Positions 1-5,828 of a stretch of 8,747 bases of DNA are shown one piece after another. A program made the position numbers and the translations under genes. Source of the stretch: JAIEPT01 sp038217425 (GTDB taxonomy: Bacteria; Planctomycetota; Planctomycetia; Gemmatales; Gemmataceae); NCBI GenBank assembly GCA_038217425.1, contig JBBQPM010000244.1, forward strand, positions 1 to 8,747. The letters are read 5' to 3'. Each line of letters opens with the position of its first letter. Position 1 is the first letter of the stretch. The notes under the pieces were generated by a model, which had not been told where the DNA came from, did not search any database, and worked only from the letters and a program-made list of their open reading frames with translations.

Positions 1-831
1 CCAGAGTTGGCCGACGAGCCCGCAAAGTTCGAGATAAACGTCCAGGGGATGAATGCCGCGCGCGAAGGTGAGGACGGCGAGCCGACTGTAGGCGATGTTG
101 AGTTCGCGGACCTGCGCCATGATGAGCCCATCGCCCTGGCCGCGACTGTCGAGCGTGATGCCGCGGGCCTCGATTTGGCTGCCGAGCACTTCGATCTTCT
201 TACCGATACGGTCGTAGAGGTTTCGTACGATTCCCAGGGCGAGCGGCTGCCAGGCGTCGCAGGCGAGGATGGGGGGAATGTAGCTGACGTCGAGTTCGGG
301 AGTTGCCTCGGCGCGGAACGATTTTTGGATGCGGGCGAGGGGGAGAATATCGTAGCCGGTCTGTTCCTGCTCGGAGAGGAGCAGTTTGAGGTTGTAGAGC
401 CTGACCTGGATTGGCTGCGGATTGACGCCGGTATTTTCGTCCTCGAGTTCTTGCGAATCGACGAGGAAGCGCGCCCCTTCGCTGGGCCCCTCGGACGCAT
501 TGGCCTTGGCGAGATTGACGATGGGCAAGGCCAGGAAAACGGTAGCCGAGCGGTTCTGTTCGAGATGTCCTTTGAGATCGATGCTGGGGAGTTGCCCGTC
601 GTGCGGCACGTGGATAACCGAGCCGTCGCGGAAGCGAGCGCGGAGCGAACGGACTTCGAAACGGGAGTTGGCCAGGGCGTCGAGATCGAGATCGAACTCG
701 CCCAGACCCCAGTTGTGGTAGACGTTCAGCTTGTGCTGGCGTTGGGATTGCTCGTGAAGGTGACGTCGTTCGGCCTGGAAATGGTGCGGCCTGAGGAACA
801 TGCCTTCGTGCCAATGAACGGGTCGTGTCAT
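1..831 (-). CDS. tssK: Type VI secretion system baseplate protein TssK (ImpJ/VasE family), N-terminal part, cut by left edge
   Basis: The minus-strand frame opens with ATG at 831-829 and stays open for 277 codons to the window edge, so the stop and C-terminus are missing. The N-terminus reads MTRPVHWHEGMFLRPHHFQ. This matches the hallmark start of TssK (W-x-EGMFLRPQHFQ), and it is followed by a YHNWGLGEFDLDLDAL stretch typical of the N-terminal shoulder domain. In characterised systems TssK trimers link the T6SS baseplate wedges to the TssJLM membrane complex, and family members are about 440-450 residues, so roughly 60% is present. A GGAG lies about 10 nt upstream of the start. The 99-bp gap to the gene on its right shows no convincing promoter. 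Identification rests on the N-terminal signature and is strong; that the system is complete is only inferred. Confidence 0.88.
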   Translation of the reverse strand, partial: MTRPVHWHEGMFLRPHHFQAERRHLHEQSQRQHKLNVYHNWGLGEFDLDLDALANSRFEVRSLRARFRDGSVIHVPHDGQLPSIDLKGHLEQNRSATVFLALPIVNLAKANASEGPSEGARFLVDSQELEDENTGVNPQPIQVRLYNLKLLLSEQEQTGYDILPLARIQKSFRAEATPELDVSYIPPILACDAWQPLALGIVRNLYDRIGKKIEVLGSQIEARGITLDSRGQGDGLIMAQVRELNIAYSRLAVLTFARGIHPLDVYLELCGLVGQLW

Positions 832-930
832 GGACCTTGGGCTCCGTGGAGACGCTTGACTCTGCGAAGTTTACTCCAATGTTCTATGCGCGCCGAGCGT
901 AAAACCTACCCGAATCCAGGCGCTTCCGGG

Positions 931-2064
931 TTAGTTGCGAAACGCCCGGGCAGGTCCGCGGATTTGCAGCGTGATCCACTGCTCGGCTGCCGGGGCGCCC
1001 GCGGGAGCGCCGACGATGGTTCGCTTCAAGCCTTCGGGGGGCGCGGGCCAACCTTCCAGCGTTTCTTGAAGCGCCGCCGACTTCGCCGCGTCGCCGGTGA
1101 AGAAGTTCGCCCGCAGCACCGTCTCGGCCGCGGTGAAACTCAGGCCGGCGGAATAGACCTGCGCCAAGCCCAGCGCCGAGAGTTTCGGCGCCGCCAGCGC
1201 CAGCATCGACTCCAGCGACCCCAACGCTCCCTTCTTGCCGGCCAGCCAAACCACGCTCTCTTTGTCGATCCGTTGCTCCTCGCCGAAGATCGGCAACAGC
1301 GCGGCGTCGAATCCTTCCTTCGGGTCGCGCGGCAATTCAGGCGTGAGCGTCAAATCGTCGAATGTCGCGTCCTGGCTCGAAAGCACGATCACCGCGCGCC
1401 GCTCCGTCGCCAGGTAAATCATCCCCCCCATCGGCGGAACTTCTTCCCGAAACTGATACACCGGTCCCCGGCGAAAACTCCCCGCCATCCGCGGCGAACG
1501 ATTGTTCTCGAACCAGTTCACGTCGAGTTTGCCCATCGTTTCCACCACGATGAAGATCTTCGGCAATCCCTCGCTGCCCAGAATTCCCAGAGCAAATTGA
1601 TCGATCTGCCCCGGACTCAGCCCCAGAATGTCGTGGACTTTGCCGATCAGAATCTCTGCCCATCCAGGCAGCGGCGAGGCGAGCAGTTCGCGCCCTTGCG
1701 GTTGCCCTCGAAATTGGCGCATCTGCACATGCCCGATCACGCCGCAGCGCGGCGGCATGAATCCCAACAGATAAAAATCCTGCGGCTGAGGCAGCGGATG
1801 CGCCTCGAGTTTCACGTTGGGCAGATCGCGCTGACGACGCTGCTGCACCGTCCACAACACGAACCCAACCGTGACCAGGGCAATCACGCCCATGAGCGCG
1901 AGCACCTGCCGACGCGTTCGGCGATTCTGCTCGACCGGCTTGTCCGAAGACGCAGTCGTAGCGGCCGCACCGGGGAGTTTCTCGCCGCAGCGCGTGCACA
2001 AGCCCCGCGTGGGATCGGCGAGTTCGGCGTTGCAATAGGGACAGGTGGTGGTCGACGAAGACAT
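931..2064 (-). CDS. Zinc-ribbon, single-pass membrane protein of unknown function
   Basis: A 377-residue protein. Residues 8-26 form a zinc ribbon with CPYC and CTRC knuckles (Cys8, 11, 23, 26). A Ser/Thr/Ala-rich linker follows, then an Arg-rich patch (48-52) and one hydrophobic segment at about 54-73. The remaining 300 residues form a soluble domain, predicted outside the membrane by the positive-inside rule. That domain includes GLSPGQIDQFALGILG and a following hydrophobic strand. This loosely recalls the large extracytoplasmic domains (DUF3352-like) seen in planctomycete proteins, but I do not recognise a named family. The ribbon plus transmembrane layout suggests an envelope sensor or scaffold; the function is unknown. 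The start is ATG at 2064-2062, with an AAGGAT about 11 nt upstream. It is not a known T6SS component although tssK follows 99 bp downstream. Confidence 0.85.
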   Translation of the reverse strand: MSSSTTTCPYCNAELADPTRGLCTRCGEKLPGAAATTASSDKPVEQNRRTRRQVLALMGVIALVTVGFVLWTVQQRRQRDLPNVKLEAHPLPQPQDFYLLGFMPPRCGVIGHVQMRQFRGQPQGRELLASPLPGWAEILIGKVHDILGLSPGQIDQFALGILGSEGLPKIFIVVETMGKLDVNWFENNRSPRMAGSFRRGPVYQFREEVPPMGGMIYLATERRAVIVLSSQDATFDDLTLTPELPRDPKEGFDAALLPIFGEEQRIDKESVVWLAGKKGALGSLESMLALAAPKLSALGLAQVYSAGLSFTAAETVLRANFFTGDAAKSAALQETLEGWPAPPEGLKRTIVGAPAGAPAAEQWITLQIRGPARAFRN

Positions 2065-2099
2065 GATGCGGGGATCCTTGCTTGAGAAGTCACCCCGCT

Positions 2100-2105
2100 A
2101 TTCTA
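2100..2105 (-). promoter_or_regulatory. Candidate -10 element for the zinc-ribbon gene
   Basis: Read on the minus strand, the 99-bp gap contains TAGAAT (five of six matches to TATAAT), about 35 nt before the ATG at 2064. No good -35 hexamer sits 16-18 bp upstream, so this is a weak call based on one half-site. Confidence 0.3.
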
Positions 2106-2163
2106 CACAATGAAAGCCCAGCGGATGAGGTACGCCGAATCCCTGGGGTCACGTTATCAGACG

Positions 2164-2589
2164 CTACTTCTTCGGCTCTTTGCCCAGTTCGTAGCCGCGC
2201 TCTTTGCCCTTGGTGTTCTTGCGGAAGACGATGCGGCCGTCGACCGTATTTTTGGCGGCATTCGATTCGACGTACCAGCCGAAATCGCCGGCGTCCGCCA
2301 ACTTGTTCAGCAGACTTTCGACGGTTCCCTTGCTGACCTTGGCGGAGAGCTTGGTGTTGTTGGAAACGCCCGAGGCTGCGTCGATAAAGAATTTGAGCGG
2401 CATGTCGAGTTCGCGGGCGATTTCTTCGGTCCAAGCCTTGATGCCGGTTTCCTTGAGATCCATGGTGATCTTCATGGCCAATTTCTTACGCGTGGCCTGT
2501 GCCGCCTTCGACTCCTCCTGGGCCGCCGCGCTGGCGACGAACGATAAACTCAGAATGCCCAGAGCCAGACCTGAAATCCAAAACTTCAT
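2164..2589 (-). CDS. Small exported protein, possible STN/secretin-N0-like domain
   Basis: A 141-residue protein. The N-terminus (MKFWISGLALGILSLSFVAS, then AAAQ) is a clear Sec signal peptide with predicted cleavage near residue 24. The mature part has a charged helix (about 27-40) followed by alternating strands and helices. KITMDLKETGIKAWTEEIA and KLSAKVSKGTVESLLNKL have the spacing of the STN / secretin N0 fold (strand, helix, strand with a 'T-x-V-x-x-G-x-x-x-LL' type segment). No secretin or TonB-receptor domain follows, so it would be a free-standing N0-like module. Assignment to that fold is inference from pattern, not an alignment. ATG at 2589-2587 is preceded by a strong GGAGGT 3 nt upstream, which fixes the start. 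A perfect TATAAT lies 34 nt further up. The mature protein is probably periplasmic. Confidence 0.85.
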   Translation of the reverse strand: MKFWISGLALGILSLSFVASAAAQEESKAAQATRKKLAMKITMDLKETGIKAWTEEIARELDMPLKFFIDAASGVSNNTKLSAKVSKGTVESLLNKLADAGDFGWYVESNAAKNTVDGRIVFRKNTKGKERGYELGKEPKK

Positions 2590-2622
2590 ACGACCTCCGA
2601 ATGGTGGGGGGAAAAAGGCTTC

Positions 2623-2628
2623 ATTATA
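2623..2628 (-). promoter_or_regulatory. Probable -10 element (perfect TATAAT) for the exported N0-like gene
   Basis: The minus strand reads TATAAT here, in an AT-rich pocket of an otherwise GC-rich region. A start near 2616 would give a leader of about 27 nt carrying the GGAGGT. The expected -35 region does not match TTGACA well, so only the -10 is supported. Confidence 0.5.
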
Positions 2629-2773
2629 TGGAGTAAATCTTGGGTCATCGTATCACGAATGCGAGCAAAGAAAAGCAAAATTCGGGTGGAGACGGAAGCG
2701 CCAGAGATCCGAACGCGCCGCACGCGAAATCTGTGGAATGCAGTAAGAAATCCGAGAAAAATGACCGAAGGTG

Positions 2774-2803
2774 TTGAAAGACGCCCCCCGGATCGTTTAA
2801 ACT
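2774..2803 (+). promoter_or_regulatory. Candidate sigma70-type promoter for the CvpA-family gene
   Basis: TTGAAA (2774-2779) and TAAACT (2798-2803) are 18 bp apart. Transcription would begin near 2810 and leave a leader of about 60 nt before the ATG at 2869. The 279-bp divergent gap 2590-2868 holds this site, the opposing TATAAT, and no other gene that I can support. An open frame running from 2659 through it is in frame with cvpA but lacks the amino-acid character of coding sequence. Confidence 0.35.
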
Positions 2804-2868
2804 ACGCTTTGCACCCCCGCCAACAGGATTCTTCCTACCCCCGACCCACCTGGATGGGACCCTTTGCC

Positions 2869-3399
2869 ATGCATTGGCTCGACACCACGCTCCTGGCTTT
2901 CTTCGGCCTTGCCCTGGTCCTGGGATTCATGGCCGGGTTCTTCTGGCAAGTCGCTCGGCTCGTCGGGCTGACGCTTTCCGTCTATGTTTCCTGGCAATTC
3001 CACGGGCCGATCGTCAGCCTGATGCACTCGACCCTGCTCAAGGGGGTGGACGAGAACGTCGCCAAGGCGGTCTCGTACATTGTCGTCTTCATCGGCGCGT
3101 ATCTCGCCATTTTCTTGCTGTGCCGCTGGCTCCGCGAACTGCTCAAAGCAAGCGGCCTGGATCTCGTCGATCGTTTGCTCGGCTCGATGTTGAGTCTCGG
3201 AAAGATGGCGCTAGTCCTGGGCGGCATCTGTTTGTTAATGGCCAACGTCGCCCACCCCGCGCCGCAGCGCTGGATGAAGGAGTCGACGATCGCGCCCGTC
3301 CTTGCACAGGGGATGGAAAAGGCCTGGAGCCTCGTCCCGGAAGAATATCGCCGGATGGTCATCAACAACGCCCACGGCGCCGCCGCCGATTCGCTGTAG
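2869..3399 (+). CDS. CvpA family inner-membrane protein
   Basis: A 176-residue protein, close to the usual CvpA size (E. coli CvpA about 162). Hydrophobic segments lie at about 8-23, 28-43, 66-85 and 108-125. The segment GLDLVDRLLGSMLSLGKMAL (96-115) matches the conserved CvpA stretch 'GL-x-x-x-DR-x-x-G-x-x-x-G-x-x-(K/R)'. CvpA in E. coli is linked to colicin V production, and more generally to envelope robustness; the exact biochemical role is unsettled. The start is chosen at 2869 (MHWLDTTLLAF), which puts LD at the beginning of TM1 as in the family. ATG 2854 (MGPFAMHW) is an alternative. An upstream open extension to 2659 encodes an Arg/Pro-rich stretch unlike CvpA and is rejected. A weak GGGA precedes the start by 9 nt. 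The C-terminal tail (130-176) is soluble. Confidence 0.8.
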   Translation: MHWLDTTLLAFFGLALVLGFMAGFFWQVARLVGLTLSVYVSWQFHGPIVSLMHSTLLKGVDENVAKAVSYIVVFIGAYLAIFLLCRWLRELLKASGLDLVDRLLGSMLSLGKMALVLGGICLLMANVAHPAPQRWMKESTIAPVLAQGMEKAWSLVPEEYRRMVINNAHGAAADSL

Positions 3400-3448
3400 C
3401 GATTGTGCCGAATCTGCCGAGTATCATCATTTTCTAATAGCCCGCGGT

Positions 3449-3454
3449 TATAAT
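3449..3454 (+). promoter_or_regulatory. Probable -10 element (perfect TATAAT) for the repeat-containing exported gene
   Basis: TATAAT lies in the 105-bp gap between cvpA and the ATG at 3505, within a locally AT-rich stretch. Initiation near 3461 gives a leader of about 44 nt. The -35 position reads roughly TCATTT, which is poor. A second gene-proximal promoter suggests the exported protein is transcribed independently of cvpA. Confidence 0.5.
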
Positions 3455-3493
3455 CCAGGTAGTTGCTGCAAAACTACACCGGGTCCCTTTCTC

Positions 3494-3500
3494 AAGAGGT
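3494..3500 (+). promoter_or_regulatory. Ribosome binding site deciding the 3505 start
   Basis: AAGAGGT ends 4 nt before ATG 3505. It sits between the upstream in-frame ATG at 3463 and 3505, and it places the start exactly at the beginning of a signal peptide. The longer reading from 3463 is therefore rejected. Confidence 0.7.
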
Positions 3501-3504
3501 TTCC

Positions 3505-4092
3505 ATGAGGATTTCCTATCTGATCGTCTGCGCCGCCGCGCTCGTCTTCGGCTCGCAAGCCACGGCTCAACCCCCGAAGCCCGACGTCAAGAAGCTCGAA
3601 TCGGAACTCGAAAAACTCCGCGAGCAAACCAAAGAACTCGAGTCCAAGTTGAAGAAGGCCAAGGAACCGGGCGGCCCCAAAGGCCCGCCGTTCGGCCGAC
3701 CCCCGTTCGGCAAGTTCGACCCGGCCAAGGCCAAGGAAATGAAGGAAGCCTTCGAAAAGAAGATGGCCGAGGGCGACAAGAAAGCCCCGTTCGGCAAGTT
3801 CGACCCGGCCAAGGCCAAGGAATTTCGCGAAATGTGGGAGAAGCGGATGGCCGACTACCGCAAGAAGGCCGATGCCGATAAGAAGGGGCCGGAAAAGAAG
3901 GGCCCGCCTTCATTCGGCAAGGGCAAAGGCTGGGGCCCAGGCGGTCCAGGCCGCGGCGGTCCAGGCCGCGGCGGCTTTCGCCCCGGCGGTACGCCCAGCA
4001 TCGAAGGCCGCATCGACCGCATCGTGCGCGATCTCGAAGAACTCAAGAAAGAGCTCAAAAGCAAGGATAAGGGCAAATTCAGTTCGCGATAA
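3505..4092 (+). CDS. Exported Lys/Pro/Gly-rich protein with coiled coils and tandem 28-residue repeats
   Basis: A 195-residue protein of unrecognised family. Residues 1-22 (MRISYLIVCAAALVFGSQATAQ) are a signal peptide. Residues 28-54 form a heptad coiled coil (KKLESELEKLREQTKELE). A PFG/PPFG region leads into two 28-residue tandem repeats, at about 67-94 and 95-122, each starting PFGKFDPAKAKE. A Lys-rich helix and a GPGRGGPGRGG linker (147-157) follow, then a C-terminal amphipathic helix (165-188, IEGRIDRIVRDLEELKKELK). The two repeats share 38 identical bases (3701-3738 and 3785-3822). The composition (Lys, Glu, Pro, Gly) suggests an extended, partly disordered envelope or periplasmic protein, perhaps oligomerising through its helices. 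No catalytic motif is visible. It has its own TATAAT and is followed by a hairpin, so it is probably monocistronic. Confidence 0.82.
   Translation: MRISYLIVCAAALVFGSQATAQPPKPDVKKLESELEKLREQTKELESKLKKAKEPGGPKGPPFGRPPFGKFDPAKAKEMKEAFEKKMAEGDKKAPFGKFDPAKAKEFREMWEKRMADYRKKADADKKGPEKKGPPSFGKGKGWGPGGPGRGGPGRGGFRPGGTPSIEGRIDRIVRDLEELKKELKSKDKGKFSSR
3701..3822 (+). repeat. Two 38-bp identical direct repeats, 84-bp period, inside the exported-protein gene
   Basis: Positions 3701-3738 and 3785-3822 are identical. The 84-bp offset corresponds to exactly 28 codons. The intervening DNA has diverged while the helical pattern is kept, which points to an in-frame duplication followed by drift. Confidence 0.85.
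3943..3972 (+). repeat. Two perfect 15-bp tandem repeats encoding Gly-Pro-Gly-Arg-Gly
   Basis: GGTCCAGGCCGCGGC occurs twice head to tail (3943-3957 and 3958-3972). It encodes GPGRG twice and forms the flexible linker before the C-terminal helix. Perfect copies suggest recent slippage or unit gain. Confidence 0.85.
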
Positions 4093-4121
4093 CGCGCTGT
4101 AATTTCGCCGTCACGAAAACC

Positions 4122-4156
4122 CGACGAGCCCCGCCTTACCCGCGGGGCTCGCGTCG
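4122..4156 (+). terminator. Hairpin after the exported-protein gene
   Basis: GAGCCCCGC (4126-4134) pairs perfectly with GCGGGGCTC (4142-4150) around a 7-nt loop. The outer CGAC/GTCG (4122-4125 and 4153-4156) extends the stem past a 2-nt bulge. It starts 30 nt after the stop at 4092 and ends before the gcvT promoter candidate. Only a broken T-rich stretch follows (TTCATACCTTGTCTT), so termination efficiency is uncertain. Confidence 0.6.
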
Positions 4157-4164
4157 TTCATACC

Positions 4165-4192
4165 TTGTCTTCCCCGCCTCTACGACTACATT
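4165..4192 (+). promoter_or_regulatory. Candidate promoter for gcvT-gcvH
   Basis: TTGTCT (4165-4170) and TACATT (4187-4192) are 16 bp apart, each with four of six consensus matches. They lie just after the hairpin and about 30 nt before ATG 4221. There is no room for, and no sign of, a glycine riboswitch between them and the start. Confidence 0.35.
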
Positions 4193-4220
4193 TCCCCCAT
4201 CCAACTCACGGAGATGCACC

Positions 4221-5297
4221 ATGGGCTTGCGAACGGTCCTCGCCGATTGGCATGCGGGGCACGGCGGAAAAATGGTCGATTTCGCCGGCTGGGACATGCC
4301 GGTCCAGTACGGCGCCATCGTCGAGGAACACACCGCGGTCCGCAGCGCCGCCGGGCTCTTCGACATCAGCCACATGGGCCGACTCTCCTTCAGCGGCCCC
4401 GACGCGCTCGCCTGGATTCAGCACGTCTTCACCAACAACGCCGCCACGATGAAAGACGGCCAAGTCCGCTACGGCCTGGTCTGCAACGACGCCGGCGGCA
4501 TCCGCGACGACATCCTCGTCTACAAATGGCCCTACGGCTACGCCATGGTCGTCAACGCCAGCAACCGCGAAAAAATCCTCGCCTGGCTCGCCGATTCCAA
4601 GGGGAGTTTCAACGCGGAATTGATTGATCAGACGCTGGACACCTGTATGATCGCGGTGCAAGGGCCCCAGGCGATCAAGTTGGTCGCCGGACTCACCGAC
4701 GCCGACGCCGGGAAACTCGGTTACTATTTCGCGACGCCGACGAAGTATCAAGGCACGAGCGCGATCCTGAGTCGCACCGGTTACACCGGCGAAGACGGCG
4801 TCGAGATCATCGTGGGCAAGCAGCAGGGCGTGCAGCTGTGGGAAGAACTGCTGCGTCGCGGAGCCAAACCGTGCGGCCTCGGGGCGCGCGACACGCTCCG
4901 TCTCGAAGCCGGCATGCCGCTTTATGGCCATGAGCTGAATGAAGAGATCGATCCGCTGCAAGCCGGGCTCTCATGGGCGGTGAAACTCGACAAAGGCGCC
5001 TTCCGTGGCCGCGAGGCTCTTCTTAAGAAGAAAGACGACCCGGCGCGCAAGGTTCGCGTCGGCCTGGAACTCGTGGGCAAACGGATCGCTCGCGAAGGCG
5101 CCGCCGTCCTCGAAGAGGGCAAGACGGTCGGCACGGTCACCAGCGGCACTTTCTCGCCCACCTTCGGCAAGACCATCGCCATGGCCTACGTCGATCGCGC
5201 CTATCAGGCCGACGGCACCAAGCTCGCCGTCGACGTGCGCGGCAAACCGGAGTCGGCGCAGGTCGTGCCGCTCCCCTTCTACAAACAATCTCGCTGA
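4221..5297 (+). CDS. gcvT: Glycine cleavage system T protein (aminomethyltransferase)
   Basis: A 358-residue protein, full length against about 364 in E. coli. GcvT releases ammonia from aminomethyl-lipoyl GcvH and transfers the methylene group to tetrahydrofolate, giving 5,10-methylene-THF (EC 2.1.2.10, cytosol). Conserved stretches are in order: VDFAGWDMPVQYG (19-31), GLFDISHMGRL (45-55), the folate-site NDAGGIRDD with the conserved Asp at 96, RTGYTGEDGVEI (185-196), GARDTLRLEAGMPLYGHEL (221-239), and SWAVKLDKGAFRGREAL in the C-terminal domain. ATG 4221 has CGGAG 7 nt upstream. gcvH follows after 21 bp, so the two are co-transcribed. A THF-dependent paralogue (for example YgfZ) is unlikely, because the GcvT-type motifs are intact and gcvH is adjacent. 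Confidence 0.97.
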   Translation: MGLRTVLADWHAGHGGKMVDFAGWDMPVQYGAIVEEHTAVRSAAGLFDISHMGRLSFSGPDALAWIQHVFTNNAATMKDGQVRYGLVCNDAGGIRDDILVYKWPYGYAMVVNASNREKILAWLADSKGSFNAELIDQTLDTCMIAVQGPQAIKLVAGLTDADAGKLGYYFATPTKYQGTSAILSRTGYTGEDGVEIIVGKQQGVQLWEELLRRGAKPCGLGARDTLRLEAGMPLYGHELNEEIDPLQAGLSWAVKLDKGAFRGREALLKKKDDPARKVRVGLELVGKRIAREGAAVLEEGKTVGTVTSGTFSPTFGKTIAMAYVDRAYQADGTKLAVDVRGKPESAQVVPLPFYKQSR

Positions 5298-5318
5298 TCC
5301 TTCCTTCCGGAGAGTTCC

Positions 5319-5699
5319 ATGGTCCCCAAGAATCTGCGTTACGCCGCCTCCCACGAATGGGCCCTGCTCGAAGGCGATGTCTGCACCGTCGGCATTAGCA
5401 AATTCGCCGTCGAACAGCTGACCGACGTCGTCTTCGTCGAGCTACCGCAGATTGGCGACCACGTCTTCGCCGGCGAAAGTTTCGGCGAGATCGAATCGGT
5501 AAAGGCGGTCTCAGATCTGTACGCCCCGATCGCCGGCGAAGTCTCGGCCGTCAACGAAGCGATCGTCCGCGACCCTGCCGGCGTGGCGGTAGATCCTTAC
5601 GGCACGGGCTGGCTCGTGAAGATCAAGGTCGAGCCGGGCAAGAACTTGAATGGGCTGCTGTCGCCGGAGCAGTATGAAGCGCAGATCGCGAACCACTAA
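5319..5699 (+). CDS. gcvH: Glycine cleavage system H protein (lipoyl carrier)
   Basis: A 126-residue protein, typical family length. GcvH carries the aminomethyl group on a lipoyl arm between the P, T and L proteins of the glycine cleavage complex. The start LRYAASHEWALLEGD, the GISKFAVEQLTDVVFVELP segment and the lipoylation motif GEIESVKAVSDLYAP are all present, with Lys62 as the lipoyl-lysine. The C-terminal GTGWLVKIKV strand is intact. GGAGAG ends 4 nt before ATG 5319. It lies 21 bp after gcvT in an evident two-gene operon. gcvP, normally nearby, is absent from the window. The stop at 5697-5699 is followed within 9 bp by the long inverted repeat, which probably ends the transcript. Confidence 0.98.
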   Translation: MVPKNLRYAASHEWALLEGDVCTVGISKFAVEQLTDVVFVELPQIGDHVFAGESFGEIESVKAVSDLYAPIAGEVSAVNEAIVRDPAGVAVDPYGTGWLVKIKVEPGKNLNGLLSPEQYEAQIANH

Positions 5700-5707
5700 A
5701 CAAGCAC

Positions 5708-5808
5708 AATCAGCCACAGAGGTCTCAGAGGACACAGAGAAACAAATGCAGGCGAACGAAGTCCCCGGTTTTCTTTCTCTGTGTCCTCTGAGACCTCTGT
5801 GGCTGATT
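5708..5808. repeat. 35-bp perfect inverted repeat (CACAGAG-type palindromic element)
   Basis: The left arm 5708-5742 and the right arm 5774-5808 are exact reverse complements over all 35 bases, around a 31-nt spacer (5743-5773). Each arm is built from three imperfect 9-mers: CACAGAGGT (5715-5723), CTCAGAGGA (5724-5732) and CACAGAGAA (5733-5741). It has no coding content and no transposase. From memory, similar CACAGAG-rich palindromes are scattered in environmental bacterial genomes, so this may be a dispersed non-autonomous element; I could not check that. Its composition is purine/pyrimidine-biased and unlike the flanking genes. It lies between gcvH and the hydrolase, so it can affect both. 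Confidence 0.93.
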
Positions 5809-5814
5809 CTTTTT
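5708..5814 (+). terminator. Probable gcvTH terminator formed by the inverted repeat plus T-run
   Basis: The 35-bp stem is followed on the plus strand by TTCTTTTTCC, with five consecutive T at 5810-5814. A very stable hairpin plus a T-tract directly after gcvH fits intrinsic termination, although the 31-nt loop and very long stem are atypical. On the minus strand the flank is not T-rich in the same way. Confidence 0.5.
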
Positions 5815-5828
5815 CCGATCGGCGCCAC

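Noticed and set aside
200..814. 204-codon minus-strand frame inside tssK
   Set aside because: It is a shifted frame of tssK with Arg/Pro/Ser-rich composition. The frame starting at 831 carries the real TssK signature.
7..2085. 692-codon open frame on the plus strand
   Set aside because: It lies antisense to two better-supported minus-strand genes (tssK and the zinc-ribbon protein) and crosses their intergenic gap. Its protein turns into Arg/Gln/His-rich shadow composition with no domain. High GC makes such long antisense frames common.
2659..2868. N-terminal extension of the CvpA protein from ATG 2659
   Set aside because: The extra 70 residues are Arg/Pro-rich with no homology to CvpA, and the segment contains promoter-like DNA. 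The start at 2869 gives the standard family length.
3463..3504. N-terminal extension of the exported repeat protein from ATG 3463
   Set aside because: It would bury the signal peptide behind 14 residues, and the AAGAGGT at 3494-3500 directly serves ATG 3505.
4093..4220. Glycine riboswitch before gcvT
   Set aside because: This leader is short and occupied by the upstream hairpin and a promoter candidate. I see no tandem aptamer-like helices or conserved purine-rich cores.
4206..4961. 251-codon minus-strand open frame opposite gcvT
   Set aside because: It is fully antisense to an unmistakable gcvT and has no recognisable domain or ribosome site.
5708..5808. CRISPR unit or insertion sequence
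   Set aside because: The arms are a single inverted pair, not regularly spaced direct repeats, and no transposase or cas gene is present.
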